Shown one piece after another: positions 54,243 through 61,287 of a DNA stretch of 64,000 nucleotides. The notes under the pieces were generated by a model that saw only the letters and a program-made list of their open reading frames with translations, was not told the origin of the DNA and did not search any database. The first letter of the stretch is position 1. Each line of letters begins with the position of its first letter. The stretch is from Aureliella helgolandensis (lineage in GTDB: Bacteria; Planctomycetota; Planctomycetia; Pirellulales; Pirellulaceae), in contig NZ_CP036298.1 of the NCBI RefSeq assembly GCF_007752135.1, forward strand, positions 6,626,501 through 6,690,500, written 5' to 3'. The translations under genes and the position numbers were made by a program.

Positions 54243-55774
54243 TAGGCTGTGAAGTTTTTTCACCAACGGACTCTTTGGGTATTCCAACCACGAAATTTTT
54301 TCGAATTGGCGGCTGAAAGTCTTACTGGGTCGGATTGTTGGCCAGCAAGTTAGCTCGTGTCCATCATGCTCATCTCTTCGAGTTGTGTTATTTCTCAACC
54401 AAGCGGTTGCCTTGCAACTGCTTAGATTGCCAAGGCCCCCAGGTTTACCATGCGTGTGAAGTTAAAGGCCACGGCATGCCATAACGCTACCGCTTTGACC
54501 TTCACCAGTCCTCGAACTTTGAATTGCCGAAGGTTCCGATTGCGGCAGTCCGCATTGGGAAACTCGGCAACCGACGGGCGCGTCTTGTAAAGCTCTTTGT
54601 ATTCCTCTTTGGCCATTCTCGCGCGAAACGCTGTGTATTCGTCGCTTTCGCCAGGTTGCTGCGCGTGAGGATCTTTGCCTTTGCTTTCCAATACCGATCC
54701 ACGGGGGATCGTGGAGACGACTTCGGTCCCTTTAGACTCCACGGTCTTAACATCGCCCTTGGTTGCGTAAGCGGAATCGACCAATTGCGCCTTTGGTGTC
54801 TTGTCGTAAGTTGAGCACACTTTCTCGTGCATTGGTGCCATTTGGCCACTGTCAGTTCCCGAGTTGATAACATCGACAGCGACTATTACTCGCGAGTCAG
54901 CATCGGTTGCGAACTGGACGTTGAAGGCCGGATCGAAGCCACCATTGGCCATCTTCATATTACGGGCGTCAGGGTCCGTAGTGCTCACGCGAGTCTTTTC
55001 GCCGTCACCTTTTCTCCGAGACTCGCGCTGCTTACTAAGCTCCTCAAACTGTCGCAAAGCCTCATCTAATCGCTCTTGACGCTCACGCGATGCTCGTTCG
55101 ACTGCCGCTTGGCGACGTGCGTCTCCATCGGAACGATCGCATTCGTTCTCGGATTCTTTCTTCAATCTATCTACGTGAGCCTGAGCCTGCTGCTGCAATG
55201 ACTCAAGCGTCGGCTTGCGGCGAAACGAACTACTGCCTGCACTAGCCCGAACGCGCATTCCGTCTTGGGCAATGGTCTCCAGGGGCACCAGACCTTGGGC
55301 GACCAACGAGGCAACCGTGTCAACGAGCGTCTTCTCCAAGAATGCTCCGTTCTCCACTCGAAAGTCGCTCAACGTGTGATAATTGACCGTGACATTTCCG
55401 AGCGTCCATAAATAGGCTATGTCCGTCTCGCATCGGCGACCAAGTTCTCGGGCTGTGCCGATGCCATCCAAGGTTGCCAGAAGCCACAGTGAAACCAGTA
55501 TCTCCGGCGCAATACTATTGCGACCAACGGTGCTCTTGGTGACAACGATCTTTTCATACAGAGGTTCTAGGTCCAACGTTTTGACAAACGACCAGACAAT
55601 GCGAGCACGATGGTCGCGCGGAAGCATATCTTCAAGTGAAAGCATGTGCATTTCCACTTGAATACGATGGGGGCGGGAAACACGAGCAAGCTGCGATGGT
55701 TTTTGAGTATTCATGCTATAGTTGTAGCGCCCAAAATTAATTTGCAAACCACTTGGCTAAAAATTCACAGCCTA
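54243..55774. mobile_element. IS1182-family insertion sequence in repeat B
   Basis: Terminal inverted repeats TAGGCTGTGAA (54243-54253) and TTCACAGCCTA (55764-55774) bound a 1.53-kb element with one transposase gene. Comparison with the uninterrupted repeat copy 1 shows a duplicated AGC (54240-54242 and 55775-55777), implying a 3-bp target duplication. Confidence 0.85.
54422..55714 (-). CDS. IS1182-family transposase
   Basis: The ATG at 55714 gives 430 residues; an in-frame ATG at 55747 adds 11. RPHRIQVEMHMLSLEDMLPRDHRARIVW and YHTLSDFRVENGAFLEKTLV match the N-terminal part of IS1182/IS1380-like DDE transposases of the DUF772 type. ETIAQDGMRVRASAGSSSF carries the first Asp. NVQFATDADSRVIVAVDVIN, AQLVDSAYATKGDV and the C-terminal RGLVKVKAVALWHAVAFNFT fit the remaining catalytic core. 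A charged coiled-coil insert (about 185-245) is typical of the family. The frame is intact. Confidence 0.85.
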   Translation of the reverse strand: MNTQKPSQLARVSRPHRIQVEMHMLSLEDMLPRDHRARIVWSFVKTLDLEPLYEKIVVTKSTVGRNSIAPEILVSLWLLATLDGIGTARELGRRCETDIAYLWTLGNVTVNYHTLSDFRVENGAFLEKTLVDTVASLVAQGLVPLETIAQDGMRVRASAGSSSFRRKPTLESLQQQAQAHVDRLKKESENECDRSDGDARRQAAVERASRERQERLDEALRQFEELSKQRESRRKGDGEKTRVSTTDPDARNMKMANGGFDPAFNVQFATDADSRVIVAVDVINSGTDSGQMAPMHEKVCSTYDKTPKAQLVDSAYATKGDVKTVESKGTEVVSTIPRGSVLESKGKDPHAQQPGESDEYTAFRARMAKEEYKELYKTRPSVAEFPNADCRNRNLRQFKVRGLVKVKAVALWHAVAFNFTRMVNLGALAI

Positions 55775-55881
55775 AGCGGGTTACGATTTGAGAGCAGGGA
55801 CCAAAGCAGGAACAGTCATTGCTTGCTCTCGCAGTGGGTACGATTAGGACAAGCTGCAGATAAAGGCAACTCAGCCGAGGG

Positions 55882-56133
55882 CTACCAATGCACCTTGCCT
55901 ATGAATGCGGACAAGCCCCAGCGCGTGCTGGATTTAGCCACGTGGGGGGCTCTCACGTCCTTGGCTGCTGCGGTTTGGCTACACGCTTCCAGGCGGTCCA
56001 ACATCTCGGTAATAAGCACTACCGACACACCCGCTTGCAGCGCTTCGAGGACCACACGCTCACGCGATGCACCTGGGCTCGAACTGGCCAGTCTGGCAAA
56101 AAGCTGATCGTGCTGTTCGTTAGTGAAGTTCAT
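55882..56133 (-). CDS. Small hypothetical protein
   Basis: A frame of 83 codons with a good ribosome binding site (GGAAGGGG about 9 nt before the ATG). The sequence MNFTNEQHDQLFARLASSSP followed by RERVVLEALQAGVSVVLITE is polar and helical with no signal peptide. I do not recognise a family. It sits at the edge of repeat B copy 2. It could be spurious, but the ribosome binding site and protein-like composition favour a gene. Confidence 0.4.
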   Translation of the reverse strand: MNFTNEQHDQLFARLASSSPGASRERVVLEALQAGVSVVLITEMLDRLEACSQTAAAKDVRAPHVAKSSTRWGLSAFIGKVHW

Positions 56134-56468
56134 CGTTTCGCCCCTTCCGACAGGCTTGGTCGCTTCAGGTGACTCTGCGCATTCGACGCATCAGTTCGGA
56201 GCCTGCACGACAATAGGCTATCGGCAGAAAAGAGCCTTTGGGAAAGCATTTTTGACTGCGATAACTCAACTCTAGTTCATGTGCAATTGCTGTACCATGC
56301 TGACCAGCTACCGGGGGGCATGTTTGGCGGAAAACCGCCAATCAAGGGCCTACAGAACCACTTCAGCGGCTCGCAACCAAAGATATGCATCGACGCGCGA
56401 TGACAAACCAGAAGTCTAGAAACTTCCGTAGCCAGGGTATGAATAGGTAAGGCTAAAAGAATCGCGTC
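56134..56468. other. Spacer, nothing recognised
   Basis: No supported gene or repeat in this stretch upstream of the 83-codon gene. Confidence 0.4.
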
Positions 56469-56496
56469 TCATTTTGAGAACAAATTCTCAAAATGA
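56469..56496. repeat. Perfect 12-bp inverted repeat
   Basis: 56469-56480 (TCATTTTGAGAA) pairs exactly with 56485-56496 around CAAA. It lies 130 bp after the 3' end of the FHA-like gene. It may be an operator or a transcription end; there is no T tract. Confidence 0.6.
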
Positions 56497-56626
56497 TGCG
56501 CTTTGGCGAACTATGCGGGACGATTTGCGAGCAGCTTTAAAACACCTCGAATGGAGGTTTCGAACGGAAAAACTAGGGTACTTTCGATTGGCGACCAACG
56601 CGGCGAACCAGGCGTCTGTGCTGGCA

Positions 56627-57583
56627 TCAACTCGGAAAAAGGTAGGGACCGACCCCATGGAACAACTGCCACGCAAAAACAGTGCCAAAGGCGACGGCCA
56701 CTAGAGCACAAAACGTCGCTATGCCCCAGCGAGTCCGCAGCGAGCGAACGCGCCGATCTTGAAATTCATCGCGAATCCGCTCCGATAGCAACTCGCACCG
56801 CTGCTGCTGCACCAACTCTCCGGCCGAAGTTTCGAGCGTCAGCGACTGCGGCAGAACCAAGGGAGAGTCGCCGCGCACCATGCGTGGAGCCCGAACACCG
56901 ATAAAGGCGAGTCGGACGTCTCTAAACTTGATCTCCTCGCCCATTGGCAAATTCGCAACTTGCAGGGTCGCCCGGCTACCCCGATTGGGAATCAACGTAA
57001 CGCTCAATTGATCGTCATGCCACACGAGGATCAACTGGGCATCGGACAACTGAGTCCCAGGCAAGCGTAAAGAGCTGGGAAAACCAGCTCCGACCGTGGA
57101 AACCACCGCGTTGACAAAGACGCTAATCCGCTTATCCAGGAACTCGAAATCGATGACCGGCCAGACTTTCGGCTGCTTCCAAGGCTTGCTTGGAGCCTCG
57201 AACTGGATTTTGATTTTCCCTCCCAAACACTCCATCTGAGTGCCACTCAGCAAGCAGCCGCAGTAGGCCTTGGGAAACTGGGCGAGGGGCCACACCTCAA
57301 CCGAGTTTTCGGTTCGAAACAGAAAGTAGGCAACCCAGGGAATCCCTTTCCCATCGAGTCTAATGTCGCAAAACGGGGCCGACCCTACCAATGCAAACGA
57401 ATGTAGGGGTTGGCAAACTTTATTTATTGCGGAGCTGCGATAGCTGACCTTCCATCCACATGGCCCGCTGGAGCGTGCCGCACTCCCCCCCACCGGCTCA
57501 CCAATGGACGAGATAGTCCCGCTAAGTGGCGGCAAGGATGGTTGATCCTCCACATCCTTCAAAATACGAAGTTTAGGTAGCAT
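56627..57583 (-). CDS. FHA-like protein with C-terminal membrane anchor
   Basis: This 318-residue protein has no signal peptide. FALVGSAPFCDIRLDGKGIP (about 64-83) looks like the start of an FHA phosphopeptide-binding domain, but the key Arg is Ser. A second possible FHA-like half is at about 155-245. A single transmembrane helix near the C-terminus (WGIATFCALVAVAFGTVFAW, about 288-307) leaves the bulk in the cytoplasm. It is transcribed divergently from the exosortase gene with about 120 bp between. A role in signalling to the exosortase/polysaccharide cluster is possible. The domain call is weak. Confidence 0.55.
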   Translation of the reverse strand: MLPKLRILKDVEDQPSLPPLSGTISSIGEPVGGSAARSSGPCGWKVSYRSSAINKVCQPLHSFALVGSAPFCDIRLDGKGIPWVAYFLFRTENSVEVWPLAQFPKAYCGCLLSGTQMECLGGKIKIQFEAPSKPWKQPKVWPVIDFEFLDKRISVFVNAVVSTVGAGFPSSLRLPGTQLSDAQLILVWHDDQLSVTLIPNRGSRATLQVANLPMGEEIKFRDVRLAFIGVRAPRMVRGDSPLVLPQSLTLETSAGELVQQQRCELLSERIRDEFQDRRVRSLRTRWGIATFCALVAVAFGTVFAWQLFHGVGPYLFPS

Positions 57584-57646
57584 TCAACCAGATCCTTGAC
57601 TAAAAAACCCACTCTTACTGGGTAATCCAATTAACAAACCAATCTC

Positions 57647-57668
57647 TTGACTGACAGGTCTTAGTCAA
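57647..57668. promoter_or_regulatory. Dyad upstream of the exosortase gene
   Basis: TTGACT (57647-57652) and AGTCAA (57663-57668) form an inverted repeat with a 10-nt spacer. A further TTGACT lies at 57596-57601. Either could be a -35 box or a regulator site in the divergent spacer; no good -10 box is seen. Confidence 0.4.
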
Positions 57669-57704
57669 TGAAACTAGCTCAGGCGTGCACAATTGGCAAC
57701 TAAT

Positions 57705-58781
57705 ATGGACAAACAATTCCACCCAGAGGAACGAAGTGCGCGCACTCTGGAGTTATTAGCCTGCCTCGAAATCCCACCAAGGGTAGTTAAATCCGTGTCG
57801 AAAAAGAAACGTAGCGGCAACAAACGCAAAGTCGCCCTGGCAGCTCAAGCCATCAAGGCAGCAGAGCCTGTGAAGCCAGCCAAAGCCCCCAAGCCGGCCG
57901 CTCAGAACGCCCGTGTCTCTACACAGGCCTGGTCAATAGTGGCAGCACTGTTAACCATCCTGACGCTGTGGGCCTACTGGCCGACCTTCGTCTGGATGGA
58001 GGACCAGTGGCGGAACGAGCCCGATTATTCGCACGGTTACTTGGTTATTCCACTGGCACTGGCCATGCTTTATCTCCGCCGCGACTCCATGCCGCACCGC
58101 AGCCTGATCAAGATCGGCTGGGGAGGCCTGCTGCTACTGCTGGTAGCGATTGGACTGCGGGTTTTGGGTAGATTGGCTTACATGGATTTCCTAGATGGTT
58201 GGACACTGGTCCCCTGGGTTGCTGGATTAGTCTGGCTATTCGCAGGCCGCCGGCTCTGCTGGTGGGCGCTTCCGGCCATCGTGTTCTTAGCCCTACTGAC
58301 CCCCATGCCATTCCGGGCCGAATCGCTATTGAGCTTCAAGCTACAAGGGCTCGCAACGGTGCTAAGCACAGGCGTCTTGCAAACGATGGGGTTCACCGCC
58401 GTACCGGAGGGCAACACGATTTGGCTCGGCGAGCAACAGCTCATGGTCGAAGAAGCGTGCTCGGGCTTGCGGATTTTCATGGGCATGGCTGCCCTCGGCT
58501 ACTTCTTTGCCGTGCTTTCGGATCGATCATGGATCGACCGAGTGGTGATTCTGGTGAGTTGCCTTCCCATCGCCATTTTCGTAAATGTATTAAGGGTCAC
58601 TGGGACCGGTTTAGCCTACCAGTGGTTCCCCCCCGCTCTGGCGCACCACATCCACGATTTCCTGGGAATCGCCATGATCGTGGCTGGTGCGACCTGTCTG
58701 TTCGGGGTGAAACAGTACTGGGAACACCTCTACCGCCCTGTAACCATCCCAATGCTTCAAAAGCAACTATCGATCCAGTAA
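57705..58781 (+). CDS. Exosortase (planctomycete type)
   Basis: The ATG at 57705 gives 358 residues; a TTG at 57693 is possible. A basic, Ala/Lys/Pro-rich cytoplasmic tail of about 65 residues precedes about eight membrane helices. The catalytic set of the exosortase/archaeosortase family is present: C252 in EEACSGLRI, R297 in NVLRV and H317 in HIHDF. Exosortases cleave C-terminal PEP-CTERM-like sorting tails and usually sit in exopolysaccharide clusters. Here a Wzz/BY-kinase gene follows by 128 bp. No PEP-CTERM substrate is visible in the window. The long basic tail is unusual compared with EpsH-type enzymes. Confidence 0.9.
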   Translation: MDKQFHPEERSARTLELLACLEIPPRVVKSVSKKKRSGNKRKVALAAQAIKAAEPVKPAKAPKPAAQNARVSTQAWSIVAALLTILTLWAYWPTFVWMEDQWRNEPDYSHGYLVIPLALAMLYLRRDSMPHRSLIKIGWGGLLLLLVAIGLRVLGRLAYMDFLDGWTLVPWVAGLVWLFAGRRLCWWALPAIVFLALLTPMPFRAESLLSFKLQGLATVLSTGVLQTMGFTAVPEGNTIWLGEQQLMVEEACSGLRIFMGMAALGYFFAVLSDRSWIDRVVILVSCLPIAIFVNVLRVTGTGLAYQWFPPALAHHIHDFLGIAMIVAGATCLFGVKQYWEHLYRPVTIPMLQKQLSIQ

Positions 58782-58909
58782 ATCCGCTGGAATTTTCGTT
58801 GCAGAACGGGCATTTTACGCGCTTGCCACTACAATGGGCGGACAGTAACTTGAAATTACGTTCGCTGGGATTTCTTTGAGTTTTAAGTCAACTACCGACC
58901 GAGCCAACC

Positions 58910-61054
58910 ATGCAAAATCCTGCCACCGCTAAGAATGCGTCTCCGCCAGCGTTTGATCCCTGGTTGTTGTGGATTGCTTTTCGCAAACACTGGGGCTGGG
59001 TGCTGCCGATGGGCTTCCTCTTCGCCTCCGCGGCTGGATTGGCAGTTTGGTCTCAATTTGTGCCTGAATTCGAAGCCACGCACATCATGGAGGCCAATCG
59101 CGACTATGTACTGGCTCAAAGCCTGCACAACACCTCGCGAGACCTAGCCCGCAGCGAACGGCAGCTGATCACCAATGCGTTGGTTCTCGATCCCGTTTTA
59201 GCCGATCCGGCACTTAAGAAAGCCCCGAGTCTTTCCAATCCCCTCACCGCCGAGCGGCAGATTCGCAAGCGGTTATCGATTGGAAATGCGGGCACCGACA
59301 ATTTACTGACCATCTCCTACCGCGATACCGACAAGGTGATGGCAGCCGCCGTGTGCAATGCAGTGGCGGAATCCTATCTCCAGGTTCGCCGCCGTTTCGA
59401 TGACGAGCGGATGGGCAACGTTGAAGCCTGGCTGGTTCAGCCGATCGAACAGTGGAAGCGAAATGTAGAGAGCTTGCGTGCCAACTTGGCGGAATTGACC
59501 AAATCGGCCAACGGCTATGATCCCTTTAAAGAGTCTAGTCCTCGCGAACGCGATGCCTCCCAGATGGTGCAAGTGCGTAGCGAACTCTCAAACATCGAAG
59601 CAGAAAAGACGGTCACGCGGGGACGCATCAACGCCCTGCAAAGTCAGGCAGACAATCCTTCCGAGGAGAAACTACCTCCGCTAAACCCGCGTGATATCGA
59701 TTATCTCGTTGCGGAAGATTCGCAAGTTCAAAAGGCGAAGTTAGCCCTTGAGGATGTAAAAACCAAGATTCGCAACATTGAGCGCGAAGAGCGGCAGGAA
59801 CTTTTTGCCGACCGTTACGCTCGTCTCAAGGAAGATGTGCCCCGTTTAGAAGAAGATATTAGGAACGCCGAAGTAGCCGCTCGGCCGCAAGTGATCAGTA
59901 CGCTTCAAGGCTTAGTCGCAGAGCGTGAAGCTCTGAAGCGAGCGGAGCAGATCGAAGAATTCCAATTGCAGCTGGACGAACTGGATATCAGACAGGCAGC
60001 CTTGCAGAAGGAGTACGAAGTCGAAAAATCTCGACTGGAGAAGCAAGGGGGGGAGACTGCAGAAATATTTTTTGCTCGCGAAGATTACGAGCAAGCTGCC
60101 GAAATCCTGAGCCAATTGAACAATCGCTTGGCAACCCTTCGCACTGAGCGCGGCAGAGGCAGCAGCGTAAGCACGATGGCTGCCGCCAAAGTCCCCTCCT
60201 GGCCCATCGAAGAGATTCCGTTCAAAAAGGTGATCATGGCTGGCGGCGCCGCCTTCCTCCTCCCCTTTGCCCTCGCCCTATTGCTGGAATTCCGCATGAA
60301 GCGGCTGACCCACGTCGGCGGCATCGAAGCCCAGAATCTCGCTCCAGTATTGGGTGAAATCGCCAGAATTCCCGGAGGTGCCCGTTCCACTCAAGGACAC
60401 CGATTGTTTGAGGAGAGTATTGACGCACTGCGAGCCAACCTCCTGTTCAAATTGGAAGGGGCGCGAACCATTGCGGTCACCAGCGCGATGTCCTCGGAAG
60501 GGAAGAGTAGCGTTGCCTCGCAACTCGCGATCTCCCTCGCTAAAACGAGTCAAACGACGGTGTTGCTGATCGATGCCGATCTTCGCAGTCCCGACCAACA
60601 CGATCTGTTTGGCCTGCCCAACGAGCCCGGATTGTGCAAACTGCTGGGCGGACAGAGCAAGCTTTCCGACTGTATTGATAAGAGCTTGGGAGATCTAGTG
60701 CATGTCATCCCGGCCGGACGCTTGCATGCCAATCCCCACAATTTGTTGACCAAAAGCAAAATGGAAAAATTGTTCGCGGATCTGGAATCGGAATACCGCT
60801 ATATTGTGGTGGACACCGCCCCAGTCCTCCCCGCGTCCGAGACGCTCGCAGCCACCTCAGCCTGTGATGCAACCCTGCTGTGCGCGATGCGTGATATCAG
60901 TCGCACCGACCACGTCAAACGCACCCAAAATCGCCTGCTGGCCAGTGGTACAAATGTGATAGGCGTCGTCTTCAGCGGAGTTCCGTCAAGCGACTATGCA
61001 TACCGCTACGGCGACTACCATTACACGACTGCCAACCTGCCGCCCCCCCATTAA
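58910..61054 (+). CDS. Polysaccharide co-polymerase with bacterial tyrosine kinase (Wzz/BY-kinase)
   Basis: A 714-residue inner-membrane protein. The Wzz part has a first transmembrane helix (WVLPMGFLFASAAGLAVW, about 30-47), a long periplasmic coiled coil (about 150-400) and a second helix (VIMAGGAAFLLPFALALLLE, about 443-462). The cytoplasmic kinase (about 500-714) has Walker A SAMSSEGKSSVASQ (about 524), Walker A' LLIDADLRSP and Walker B YIVVDTAPV. The C-terminus is a Tyr cluster (YAYRYGDYHY), the usual autophosphorylation site. It controls chain length and export of an exopolysaccharide by phosphorylation cycling. It lies downstream of the exosortase gene. Confidence 0.92.
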   Translation: MQNPATAKNASPPAFDPWLLWIAFRKHWGWVLPMGFLFASAAGLAVWSQFVPEFEATHIMEANRDYVLAQSLHNTSRDLARSERQLITNALVLDPVLADPALKKAPSLSNPLTAERQIRKRLSIGNAGTDNLLTISYRDTDKVMAAAVCNAVAESYLQVRRRFDDERMGNVEAWLVQPIEQWKRNVESLRANLAELTKSANGYDPFKESSPRERDASQMVQVRSELSNIEAEKTVTRGRINALQSQADNPSEEKLPPLNPRDIDYLVAEDSQVQKAKLALEDVKTKIRNIEREERQELFADRYARLKEDVPRLEEDIRNAEVAARPQVISTLQGLVAEREALKRAEQIEEFQLQLDELDIRQAALQKEYEVEKSRLEKQGGETAEIFFAREDYEQAAEILSQLNNRLATLRTERGRGSSVSTMAAAKVPSWPIEEIPFKKVIMAGGAAFLLPFALALLLEFRMKRLTHVGGIEAQNLAPVLGEIARIPGGARSTQGHRLFEESIDALRANLLFKLEGARTIAVTSAMSSEGKSSVASQLAISLAKTSQTTVLLIDADLRSPDQHDLFGLPNEPGLCKLLGGQSKLSDCIDKSLGDLVHVIPAGRLHANPHNLLTKSKMEKLFADLESEYRYIVVDTAPVLPASETLAATSACDATLLCAMRDISRTDHVKRTQNRLLASGTNVIGVVFSGVPSSDYAYRYGDYHYTTANLPPPH

Positions 61055-61287
61055 TTCATCACTGAATTGCCCATACCGATAGGCTCCTGAATCCGCTTGG
61101 CGTAGTAAATGCTGTGCCACACTGTCAGCCAGCATAGTGGGGGGCACTCCTTCAGCGCGCACCGCCCCCCCTAAGACAATTCCCGCCAAGACAAAAGAAG
61201 CAAATTCTTTGGATACATCTCCAGCTTGAATTCGCTTTAATATAGATGTCCGTGCCCCCCGGCTCTTTTCCCCATGCTGCTAGCAAG
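61055..61287. other. Spacer between BY-kinase and TPR genes
   Basis: 233 bp with no gene; the following gene is probably in the same operon or has its own promoter here. Confidence 0.35.

Larger units (their letters stand above)
53957..55851. repeat. Dispersed repeat family B, copy 2, split by IS1182
   Basis: Copy 2 runs 53957-54242 and resumes at 55775-55851. The break falls inside the block GCTCACGCAGCGGGTTACG that is continuous in copy 1. The hairpin arms are 53961-53970 and 54055-54064. Confidence 0.8.
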
